DNA from: Actinomycetes bacterium
GTDB taxonomy: Bacteria; Actinomycetota; Acidimicrobiia; Acidimicrobiales; Ilumatobacteraceae
Direction of reading: 5' to 3'
Assembly (NCBI GenBank): GCA_025356335.1
Contig: JANXUF010000136.1
Coordinates: 1-55,292, forward strand
Length of the DNA: 55,292 bases
The position numbers and the translations under genes were made by a program. Below the pieces are notes generated by a model, which was not told where the DNA came from, ran no database searches, and saw nothing but the letters and a program-made list of their open reading frames with translations. Each line of letters starts with the position of its first letter. Positions within the stretch are counted from its first letter, which is position 1. This document shows positions 1-7,820 of the stretch, piece after piece.

Positions 1-1239
1 CGCATCGCCTCGATGACGAAGAGCTTTACCTGCGCAGCATTGCTGACGTTGCGCGACGAGGGCCGCATCGCGCTCGACGAACCCGTTGGCACCTATGCGC
101 CCGAATTCGTCGGGCTCCGCTGGCCGACCGATGATTCTCCGCCGATCACGATCCGTCACCTGATGACGATGAGTTCCGGTCTGGCGACCGACGACGCCTG
201 GGCGGATCGACACCTCGACATGACCGACGCCGAACTCGACGACCACATCGACGGCGGGCTGGTCTTTGCCGCTGTGCCAGGAACGACGTTCGAATACTCC
301 AACCTCGGCTACGCGATTCTCGGCCGCGTCGTGCACAACGTCACCGGGGCGCCGGTTCAGCGGCTGATCACCGAGCGACTGTTGGAGCCGCTGGAGATGA
401 CGAAGACGACCTGGACGGAGCCAGCCGGCGCAATTCCCGGCTACCGGGAGCGCAACGGCAACGACGAGGAGTTGATCGTCGAGCCGTCGCTCGGTGACGG
501 GGTGATGGCCCCGATGGGTGGACTGTTCACGACGGTCGACGATCTGGCGAAATGGGTCGACTTCCTCGGCAGTGCGTTCCGGCCGGGCGATGGTGGATCG
601 TCAGCTCCGCTCTCGAGGGCCTCTCGTCGGGAGATGCAGCAGGTGTCCCGGGTGTATTTCAACCAGGCGACATCGACCGAACTCGGCCATGTCGGACGCC
701 AAGGCGGCTATGGATTCGGTCTGAACGTGCTGCCACATGATCGCCTCGGCACCGTCGTGACGCACAGCGGAGGACTGCCGGGATTCGGCTCCAACATGCG
801 CTGGGTGCCGCGGCTCGGCGTCGGCGTGGTCGCCATGGCGAACTCGACATACGCGCCGATGTCGGAGCTGACAGCGGCGGTGCTCGAGGCGCTGGTCGTT
901 GGAGGCGCTCTGCGCTTTGCACCGCTCGCTCCGGGCGACGGACTCATCGTAATCGCCCATCACATGGTGGCGCTGATCAACGGGTGGGACGCCGAGTCAG
1001 CAGACGCGATGTTCGCCGACAACATCGATCTCGACGAGCCACGGACCGAACGTCGCCGCCAGGTAACGGAATTGTGCGCAGACCACGGACCGTTCACGTT
1101 CGCCCGCTTGATCGTCGAATCGGGAGCCTCGGCCACGGTCATCGCCCACGGCCCGGCGGTGGAGTTGCACATCGACTTCCAGCTGGCGCCGACGAAGCCG
1201 CTGCGGGTCCAGTACTTCGGCACGACCGTCCACACGTGA
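1..1239 (+). CDS. Beta-lactamase-family serine hydrolase (5' truncated by window edge)
   Basis: This is a serine hydrolase of the class C beta-lactamase / penicillin-binding-protein-like (esterase) superfamily. The reading frame is open from base 1, and its first residues are RIASMTKS. The catalytic SxxK motif (SMTK) therefore sits at the very start and the true N-terminus lies left of the window; the first ATG at base 13 is inside the motif and is not a start. The second catalytic motif YSN follows in FEYSNLGYAILG, and a KTG-equivalent HSGG lies in THSGGLPGFGSN. The last 100 or so residues look like the small C-terminal extension seen in stand-alone hydrolases of this family. The natural substrate cannot be read from the sequence. 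A strong hairpin follows the stop codon. Confidence 0.85.
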   Translation, partial: RIASMTKSFTCAALLTLRDEGRIALDEPVGTYAPEFVGLRWPTDDSPPITIRHLMTMSSGLATDDAWADRHLDMTDAELDDHIDGGLVFAAVPGTTFEYSNLGYAILGRVVHNVTGAPVQRLITERLLEPLEMTKTTWTEPAGAIPGYRERNGNDEELIVEPSLGDGVMAPMGGLFTTVDDLAKWVDFLGSAFRPGDGGSSAPLSRASRREMQQVSRVYFNQATSTELGHVGRQGGYGFGLNVLPHDRLGTVVTHSGGLPGFGSNMRWVPRLGVGVVAMANSTYAPMSELTAAVLEALVVGGALRFAPLAPGDGLIVIAHHMVALINGWDAESADAMFADNIDLDEPRTERRRQVTELCADHGPFTFARLIVESGASATVIAHGPAVELHIDFQLAPTKPLRVQYFGTTVHT

Positions 1240-1247
1240 CCGACGTT

Positions 1248-1293
1248 CCGTGTCACCGAATGTCGCGTTTCGTGTGGACATTCGGTGACACGG
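1248..1293 (+). terminator. Perfect 17-bp hairpin after the serine hydrolase
   Basis: The arms 1248-1264 and 1277-1293 are perfectly complementary (CCGTGTCACCGAATGTC and its reverse complement), with a 12-base loop. The hairpin starts 8 bases after the hydrolase stop codon. There is no U-tract, so it is a plausible but atypical terminator. It could instead be a protein-binding inverted repeat. Confidence 0.5.
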
Positions 1294-1337
1294 GCGGCGT
1301 CAACGGCCGGAACGATGTCCGGTTTGTTGGCCGATAT

Positions 1338-1351
1338 CGAACGATCGTTCG
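1338..1351. promoter_or_regulatory. SOS (LexA) box upstream of uvrB
   Basis: CGAACGATCGTTCG is a perfect palindrome matching the CGAAC-N4-GTTCG operator of LexA in actinobacteria and Bacillus. It ends 18 bases before the uvrB GTG, where a bound repressor would block transcription or initiation. uvrB is a classic SOS gene. Confidence 0.8.
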
Positions 1352-1369
1352 TCCCGTTAGACTGCATTC

Positions 1370-3388
1370 GTGCCCGATCTCCAGGTCGTCTCCGACTTCG
1401 ATCCTGCCGGCGATCAGCCCGCAGCCATCGCCGCCCTGACCGAGGGCATCAACGCTGGTGAGCGCTTCCAGACGCTGCTCGGCATCACCGGATCAGGCAA
1501 GAGTGCGACGATCGCCTGGACGATCCAGAACACCCAGAAACCGACGCTGATCCTCGCCCCGAACAAAAGCCTGGCGGCGCAGCTCGCTCAGGAGATGCGC
1601 GAGTTCTTTCCGGCGAACCGTGTCGAATACTTCGTCAGCTACTACGACTATTACCAGCCTGAGGCGTATATCGCCTCGAGTGACACGTATATCGAGAAGG
1701 ACTCCTCGATCAACGAGGAAATCGACCGTCTGCGTCACTCGTCGACGGCAGCACTGCTGACCAGACGGGACACGATCGTCGTCGCCTCCGTCAGCTGTAT
1801 CTACGGGATGGGCAACCCGGAGGAGTACCGCGGCAACCTGCTGGAACTGCACACCGGTGTCGACTACGACCAGCGTTCGATTCTTCGCCGGCTCGTCGAT
1901 CTGCAGTTCGACCGCAACGACATGACGCTGGGTCGCGGTAAGTTCCGCGTGCGTGGCGACACCATCGAGATCCATCCGTCATACGAGGAATCGGTGCTGC
2001 GCGTCGAGATGTTCGGCGACACCGTCGACCGCCTGACGATGATCGACCCGCTGACGGGCGAGCAGCTGAGCGACATGTCGGAGGTCCTCGTCTTTCCGGC
2101 GACCCATTACGTCGCCGGCGACGAACGCATGCGACGCGCTGTCGTCGGCATCGAGGCGGAGCTGCAGGAACGGCTCGCCTACTTCGAAAAAGAGGGCAAG
2201 CTGCTCGAAGCGCAACGCTTGCGGATGCGCACGCAGTACGACCTCGAAATGATGCAGGAGGTCGGCTATTGCAACGGCATCGAGAACTACTCGATGCACA
2301 TCGATGGTCGCAGCTCCGGTGAACCGCCGTTCACGCTGCTCGACTACTTCCCCAAGGATTTCCTCATCGTCATCGACGAGAGCCACGTCACGGTTCCACA
2401 GTTGCACGGCCAGTACGAGGGTGACCGCAGCCGTAAGGATCAACTCGTCGAGTTCGGCTTCCGTCTGCCGAGTGCGCGTGACAATCGCCCGCTGCGATTC
2501 GAGGAGGTCATGGGTCGCATCAACCAGTGCGTCTTCCTCTCGGCGACACCGAGCAAATACGAGCTGGCGCAATCCACCAGGGTCGTCGAACAGATCGTCA
2601 GGCCGACCGGCCTCATCGACCCGGAGGTCATCGTCAAACCGACGAAGGGGCAGATCGACGATCTCATCGAACAGATCAAGATGCGCATCGAGAAAGGTGA
2701 TCGTTCGCTCGTCACGACACTGACGAAGAAGATGGCAGAAGACCTGACCGAATACCTGCTCGAACAGGGACTCAGGGTCCGTTATCTGCACTCGAACATC
2801 GACACGATCCAACGCATCGAGATCCTCCGCTCGCTGCGGCTCGGTGAGTTCGACGTGCTCGTCGGCATCAACCTGTTGCGTGAGGGTCTCGACCTGCCGG
2901 AGGTGTCATTGGTGGCGATCCTCGATGCCGACAAGGAAGGGTTCTTGCGCAGCGAAACGGCGCTCGTTCAGACGATTGGCCGTGCCGCCCGTAACGTCGA
3001 CGGCCAGGTGATCATGTACGCCGACAAGATGACCAACTCGATGACCAGGGCGATCGACGAAACCCAACGTCGCCGCGCCAAGCAGATCATCTACAACACC
3101 GAGAACGGCATCAACCCGAAGACGATCATCAAGGCCGTCGGGGACATCCTCTCGCTCCTGCGCCCGGACGACAGCTCGCCGCTGCCTGGCAAGGGGATGC
3201 GCCGCAATCGTGAGCGCGACAAGGTGCAGCGCGAGCTGAAGACGTTGCCGCAGCAGGAACTCGCCCGTCTGATCCTCACACTCGAGGAGGAGATGAACGA
3301 AGCGTCTGCCGCTCTCAAATTCGAGTACGCAGCCCGTTTGCGCGACGAGATCCGTGATCTTCGCAAGGAGATCAAGGACGCCGGCTGA
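1370..3388 (+). CDS. uvrB: Excinuclease ABC subunit UvrB
   Basis: UvrB is the damage-verifying helicase-like subunit of nucleotide excision repair. It is loaded by UvrA and recruits UvrC. At 672 aa it has the usual family length. Visible features are Walker A GITGSGKSA (residues 38-46), the beta-hairpin region around YYDYYQPEAYI that clamps DNA, the DESH helicase box, motifs V/VI near TIGRAARN, and the C-terminal UVR domain (EYAARLRDEI) that contacts UvrC. The start is GTG at 1370, because upstream sequence is occupied by the SOS box. It appears to be a single-gene transcript, facing the convergent DUF58 operon. The annotation is secure. Confidence 0.97.
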   Translation: MPDLQVVSDFDPAGDQPAAIAALTEGINAGERFQTLLGITGSGKSATIAWTIQNTQKPTLILAPNKSLAAQLAQEMREFFPANRVEYFVSYYDYYQPEAYIASSDTYIEKDSSINEEIDRLRHSSTAALLTRRDTIVVASVSCIYGMGNPEEYRGNLLELHTGVDYDQRSILRRLVDLQFDRNDMTLGRGKFRVRGDTIEIHPSYEESVLRVEMFGDTVDRLTMIDPLTGEQLSDMSEVLVFPATHYVAGDERMRRAVVGIEAELQERLAYFEKEGKLLEAQRLRMRTQYDLEMMQEVGYCNGIENYSMHIDGRSSGEPPFTLLDYFPKDFLIVIDESHVTVPQLHGQYEGDRSRKDQLVEFGFRLPSARDNRPLRFEEVMGRINQCVFLSATPSKYELAQSTRVVEQIVRPTGLIDPEVIVKPTKGQIDDLIEQIKMRIEKGDRSLVTTLTKKMAEDLTEYLLEQGLRVRYLHSNIDTIQRIEILRSLRLGEFDVLVGINLLREGLDLPEVSLVAILDADKEGFLRSETALVQTIGRAARNVDGQVIMYADKMTNSMTRAIDETQRRRAKQIIYNTENGINPKTIIKAVGDILSLLRPDDSSPLPGKGMRRNRERDKVQRELKTLPQQELARLILTLEEEMNEASAALKFEYAARLRDEIRDLRKEIKDAG

Positions 3389-3498
3389 CCGCGGCCTGCT
3401 GAACGGGGCCCGATGACCACCTCTGTCCGACCACCTCTTTCGGAGCGCGCCGCGTCGGCGGATTGATCGACCGCTGTGGCCGGCGACGGCGACGCCCG

Positions 3499-3999
3499 TC
3501 ACGAGCGTCGTGCGCTGAGCTGCAGCACGACCGCTGCGGCGACAGCGCCGATCACGACCATCAGCGTCACGGCAGGCAGGTTGATGTAGCCGAGGAGCAC
3601 GACGACGAGCGCCGTCAGGATCCCGATACCGACACGCAGCAATGCGGCGCGGATCTGTTCGACGCCGGCCATCGCCAGGCGTGGGATCGCACGAGGCCAG
3701 GCGAGCCGCAGCACCGATGCCTCGAATGCCGCCAACGTGACGGCACCGTCGCCTGCCACCTGCAACGCCGGATACGGCGTGGTTCCGAGTGCCCACAGTG
3801 CAGCCGCTGCGACACCGGCCACCAGGTAGAACGGTGCGCTCGACGAGTTTCGCTTGACGATGACAATCGTCCCGAACGATGCCGTCAGGACGATGTCGAA
3901 GGCGATCGGGGAGGGGAGTGTGAAGAGCGGTAACGCCAACGCAGCCATCCACAGCAGGCTGGCGACTGCGGCCAACTGCAGCCGCGTCAGATTCGTCAA
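3499..3999 (-). CDS. Small integral membrane protein at the end of the MoxR/DUF58 operon
   Basis: The protein has about 166 aa and four or more hydrophobic segments (for example LAAVASLLWMAALALPLF and ILTALVVVLLGYINLPAVT). I chose TTG at 3999 because it overlaps the DUF58 stop as TTGA, the usual coupling in this window; an ATG at 4080 would push 85 bases into DUF58. It is the last gene of the operon. No family was recognised. Its place suggests a membrane partner of the MoxR/DUF58 system, but that is inference from position only. Confidence 0.65.
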   Translation of the reverse strand: MTNLTRLQLAAVASLLWMAALALPLFTLPSPIAFDIVLTASFGTIVIVKRNSSSAPFYLVAGVAAAALWALGTTPYPALQVAGDGAVTLAAFEASVLRLAWPRAIPRLAMAGVEQIRAALLRVGIGILTALVVVLLGYINLPAVTLMVVIGAVAAAVVLQLSARRS

Positions 4000-5348
4000 C
4001 GCGCAGCCACCGATCGCCTCCGACGTTGCATCGCAGCGGCGGCACCGATGGCTGCTCCGAGGCTGACATCTGGCGTCCATTCGACAACTGCGATGCCGAG
4101 GCCGCGCAACGCATCGGCACGTCCGTCGACCCGGAGTCCGAAGACCCGCCTGGCAAGCCGGTCGGCTTCGTCAGCGGGTTCTGGCAACAGGTCGGCCGAC
4201 TTCAGTTGCAGGACAGCGACCTCGCGCCCGCGGGCGCGGAGTTGGGTGACGATTCCCAGCGTGCGGGTGTCCCACAGTGGGGAGACGAGGATCACGAGCG
4301 CAGACGACGGAATGCGGCTCGCGCTGATCGTCCCGGAGGTGTATCCCCGTGTTTCGAAGACGCTGCTGATCTTCATCAGTGCTTCGAGGATGCCGTACCG
4401 GGTTCGTGCGCCGCCGCCAGGCGGCAGCCAGATCGGCAACCTGCCGACGCTGGCGATGCCGACCTTGTCCTGGCTCGACAGATGCGTCCTGGCGATCGCC
4501 CAGGTCGCCCGAGCGGTCAGGATCAACGCTCTCCGCGCCGATTCGCTCATTCGTACCCCGCCGTCGATGTAGGAGTCGATGAGTACGACGACGTCACCGG
4601 AACGTTCGGGATGATGTTCGTTGACGTACGGCGAACCGAGGCGCGCCGTCGCCGCTCGGTTGAGATCGCGCAGTCGGTCGCCGGGATGGTAGGGACGGAG
4701 CTCTGCAAAATCCATGCCGCGGCCGATCGCCCGCCGGTCGAGATGCACGCCGGACATCGCTCGGGAACTCGCCGGCTCCAGCAGGCGATCCAGTCGGGGT
4801 GCGGACGGGAGCGCTGACAGTTCGACGCTGAGCGGTGTGCTGCCGCGCCACACGAGCAGACCGTTTGGGCGGCGGGCAGTGATGCGGATCGTCCCGATCG
4901 TGAAGCGGCCCCATCGGGTTGGGATCAGTTCGAACGTCTGCACACCGTTCTCGTGTGTCGACAGCCGCCAGTCGAGGGATTTGTGTTCGGGATAGACGAC
5001 ATCGATATCGTCCGAGCAGGTCGCAGAGACGTCGTAGGCGATGCCCACCGGCCCGCTGATCTGCAGCGTCCCGTGAGCCGTGTCTCCCTCGATGACCCGG
5101 TTCGTCTGCAGCCCGAGGCGGGCTTGGACCGTGATCGGCGCGATGCGTTCCTGGGTGAGCACGACGGCGACGACGAACGGGGCGGCGAAGGCGACGAGTT
5201 CGACTCGTCCGACGACGAATCCGATCGTCAGCGCCACCACCACGACCGTCAGATAGCCGATCAGCCTGGCATCCCTCCCTGGTTCGAGGACGACTTCCGC
5301 CTGTTCCACGGTCAGCTCCAGTGCGGTGTCGGGACCTGGTTGATGCAA
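3996..5348 (-). CDS. DUF58 domain protein (MoxR partner)
   Basis: The protein has up to 450 aa. The N-terminus holds a pair of hydrophobic segments (TVVVVALTIGFVVGRVEL and following). The DUF58 signature lies in the middle (FAELRPYHPGDRLRDLN, then WRxTAR-like residues), followed by a von Willebrand A-like stretch beginning DVVVLIDSY. DUF58 proteins are regularly encoded next to MoxR AAA ATPases and are thought to act with them as chaperone-like complexes at the membrane. The ATG at 5348 overlaps moxR by 37 bases; an in-frame GTG at 5309 would start three bases after the moxR stop and is a reasonable alternative. The coding frame is intact. Confidence 0.85.
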   Translation of the reverse strand: MHQPGPDTALELTVEQAEVVLEPGRDARLIGYLTVVVVALTIGFVVGRVELVAFAAPFVVAVVLTQERIAPITVQARLGLQTNRVIEGDTAHGTLQISGPVGIAYDVSATCSDDIDVVYPEHKSLDWRLSTHENGVQTFELIPTRWGRFTIGTIRITARRPNGLLVWRGSTPLSVELSALPSAPRLDRLLEPASSRAMSGVHLDRRAIGRGMDFAELRPYHPGDRLRDLNRAATARLGSPYVNEHHPERSGDVVVLIDSYIDGGVRMSESARRALILTARATWAIARTHLSSQDKVGIASVGRLPIWLPPGGGARTRYGILEALMKISSVFETRGYTSGTISASRIPSSALVILVSPLWDTRTLGIVTQLRARGREVAVLQLKSADLLPEPADEADRLARRVFGLRVDGRADALRGLGIAVVEWTPDVSLGAAIGAAAAMQRRRRSVAAR

Positions 5349-6246
5349 CGGCTGACGATGTCGTCAGGGTTCGACCGACGGGCCCATGCTTCCGCGCTGA
5401 GCACGAGCCGATGGGCGAGGCCAGGGACGGCGATGCGCCGGACGTCGTCGGGGGTGACGAAATCCCGTCCGTTGATGACGGCGATGGCCCTCGACAATTT
5501 CAGCAGCGCGAGGCTGCCGCGCGGGCTGGAGCCGACTTCGACGTCCCGGTCGTGGCGTGTCGACTGCACGAGGGCGACGATGTATTCGAGCAGCGACGGA
5601 TCGACGTGGACGTGTTCCGCCAGAAGCTGCAGGCTGCGGAAGGTGGCAATGTCGGTGACGGGTGCCAGCGGCAGTTCGTCGGACGCTCGCTTCATCCGTC
5701 TGCTGAGCAGCTCGACCTCGTCGTCCGCGGTCGGATAGCCGATCGTCGTGCGGATGATGAAGCGGTCGATCTGCGCCTCTGGCAATGGGTAGGTCCCCTC
5801 GGATTCGACCGGGTTCTGCGTGGCGATGACCAGAAATGGCCGCGGGAGCAGATGCGACACGCCATCGACGGTGGTCTGACGTTCTGCATCGCTTCGAGCA
5901 GCGCCGACTGCGCTTTCGCCGGTGCCCGATTGATCTCGTCGGCGAGGATGAGATTGGCGAAGATCGGGCCGGGAGCGAAGCGCGCCTGGTTCGTCGACAT
6001 GTCGAGCACCATCGCTCCGGTGATGTCGCTCGGCAGGATGTCCGGCGTGAACTGCACGCGTGAAAACAAAAATTGGGCGGTGCTGGCGAGCGATCGGGCA
6101 GTCAGCGTTTTGGCCACACCGGGCAGATCGTCGAGCAGGATGTGACCGTCGGCGATGAGGCCGGCGACGATCAGTTCGAGTGTCGACCGCTTGCCGACGA
6201 CGGCCAGTTCGACCGCGTCCAGCCAGCGTGAGACAGCCTCGTTCAC
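5312..6246 (-). pseudogene. MoxR-type AAA+ ATPase with a one-base frameshift
   Basis: The N-terminal part reads from GTG at 6246, which overlaps the upstream stop as GTGA. It contains a Walker A-like GVAKT segment, ADEINRAPAKAQSALLEAM (Walker B and sensor region) and the MoxR family layout. At about 5884 the frame is lost. The continuation in the next frame (QTTVDG.SHLLPRPFLVIATQNP) is excellent MoxR sequence through to the stop at 5312. Restoring one G (CAGGAACG instead of CAGAACG) rejoins the two halves into a protein of about 310 aa. The rest of the gene is undamaged, so a sequencing error is at least as likely as real inactivation. Confidence 0.85.
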
Positions 6247-6734
6247 ATGCGCTCCAATTCGTCGAGAATGCTCGGGAGATACGTCATCGGGACCGAACGC
6301 CGCTTGTCGGTGACGATGGCGAACAGCGCCGGGGAGACGATGCGCGCCAGATGAGGATGGCAGCCCTCGTCGTCGATCTCCAAGTGGAACCGCCGCCTGA
6401 TCCGCTCTGCAGCGAGCTCGCGGATGCGTGCAACGACCGGTGAAGGAACCGGATCGGCGCTGCGCAGCGGTGCCATCGACGAGCGGAGGGTGTCGATCGC
6501 CTGTGGAAGCTCCCGGGACGGCGGAACGAACCGATGGTCGGTCTCCGGGCCGGCGAAGTCCGGGAGCCGTTTCACCAGCTGGTCGAGCGACCTGATCGTC
6601 AGACCCACCGCTGCGAGTACGAAGATCAGGCCCAGCAGCGACGTCGCAGCTCGTGGTTCGACGATCGAGATCCCGAGGGCTGCAAGTGCGCCGATCGCTG
6701 CGACGGCGACGAGCCGACGCTCGACAGTCGTCAT
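6243..6734 (-). CDS. Small membrane protein between DUF4129 and MoxR
   Basis: The protein has 163 aa and starts at ATG 6734, which overlaps the preceding stop by one base (TGATG). Two adjacent N-terminal transmembrane segments (LVAVAAIGALAALGISIV and LLGLIFVLAAVGLTI) are followed by a soluble, charged C-terminal part (AAERIRRRFHLEI...). The longer reading frame upstream of 6734 is a shadow of the DUF4129 gene. No family was recognised. The overlaps on both sides place it firmly in the MoxR/DUF58 operon, so a membrane-associated accessory role is likely. Confidence 0.7.
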   Translation of the reverse strand: MTTVERRLVAVAAIGALAALGISIVEPRAATSLLGLIFVLAAVGLTIRSLDQLVKRLPDFAGPETDHRFVPPSRELPQAIDTLRSSMAPLRSADPVPSPVVARIRELAAERIRRRFHLEIDDEGCHPHLARIVSPALFAIVTDKRRSVPMTYLPSILDELERM

Positions 6735-7755
6735 CAGTTGTTCCCCGCATGCGCCGCTGCTCGGGCTTGCTCTGCTGCTGCCTCCGCGTGCGCCGCCGCC
6801 GCTCGTTCGTCGGCTGTCGCCTCGGCCTGCGCCGCCCGTTGACGTAGCTGCTGTTGCGCGGTGCGCAACGCCCCGAGCGCCATCGCCCGCTCGGGTTCGC
6901 CGACGCCATGGGTGCTGAAGCGGGCGACGGAATAGACGTCCAGCAGTTGCTGCATCGCCATCGGATCGACTTCCATGCCGCTGAGGCAGCGCGAGAGATG
7001 TTCGTACGGTGCCTCCGACGGAATCCGCGGGAACCCGGCACCGGCCAGCGCGTCGAGCAGGAAGGCATAGGCGGCTTGATGGCGACCCGCGGGTCGGGGT
7101 CGTCGAGCAGCGCTTCGATCGAGCGCTCGAGCGCTTCGTCGACGGCCAGGTCATCGACACCCGGTGACATTCGCGGCGGGCGATACCGAGGCAATGCCGA
7201 TCGTTGCATCGGCGGCAGCACGAGGCGCAACAGGAAGACGACGAACAATCCCAGGACGGCGATCAAGATGAGCACGGCGAGGCTCTTGACCCATTGCGGC
7301 AGCGGGCTCGACCGCTGCTGTTCGATGTCGTCAGGCGCCGGCCGCTGGACGACTGTGTCCGGTGGAGACGCGGCAGCATCGCCAGACGTCCGCGGTTCGG
7401 GGACGGGCGGATGCCGGGCGGCCGTCGACACGGCAACCAGCGAAACAGCGACGATCCCGAGAACGGCAAGCGAACCGACCAGCGGCTTGTTGATCCCGTT
7501 CCACCACGCCAGACGACGAACGACCGACATCACTGCAACAGTGACGACCACTCCGATGAGCAGGCCCAACAGCGCCCTGGAGACGGCAGACGAGCGGTCG
7601 ACCACATTCGTCCCGATCGGACGGAAGATTCCCCCGGCGGCGATACCGAGGGCGACGACTGCCAGCCCCACGGCGACCACGACGAAACGCCCCGGAGACG
7701 GCGGGAGCTGGGGCTGATCCGGCTCCGCCGCTTCCATCTGCTCACCGTAGTCCAC
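6734..7755 (-). pseudogene. DUF4129 domain membrane protein with a one-base frameshift
   Basis: This is the first gene of the MoxR/DUF58 operon, divergent from uvrA. The N-terminal part has three hydrophobic segments (FVVVAVGLAVVALGIAAGG, ALLGLLIGVVVTVAVMSVV, LAVLILIAVLGLFVVFLL) and then a cytosolic stretch ALERSIEALLDDPDPRVAI. At about 7075 the frame breaks. The next frame continues AAYAFLLDALAGAGFPR and EAPYEHLSRCL, the typical DUF4129 C-terminal signature, to the stop at 6734. Adding one base in ATCAA^GCC restores about 340 aa. A sequencing error is possible, as in neighbouring moxR. DUF4129 proteins usually accompany MoxR, DUF58 and transglutaminase genes. No transglutaminase is present here. 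Confidence 0.8.
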
Positions 7756-7787
7756 GTCCGGCGGAACCGATGGCCAGACCGCCGTGT

Positions 7788-7801
7788 CGAACGCCTGTTC
7801 T
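7788..7801. promoter_or_regulatory. SOS (LexA) box upstream of uvrA
   Basis: CGAACGCCTGTTCT contains GAAC-N4-GTTC, the actinobacterial LexA core, with one flank mismatch. It lies 19 bases before the uvrA ATG, almost the same spacing as the box before uvrB. It sits in the short gap shared with the divergent DUF4129 operon, so it might affect both. Confidence 0.7.
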
Positions 7802-7820
7802 CGGTTGGTAGATTGGAGCG

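Noticed and set aside
1979..2812. Long antisense frame opposite uvrB
   Set aside because: It mirrors the GC-biased codons of uvrB and encodes no recognisable domain. The same holds for long antisense frames opposite uvrA, uvrC and the binding protein.
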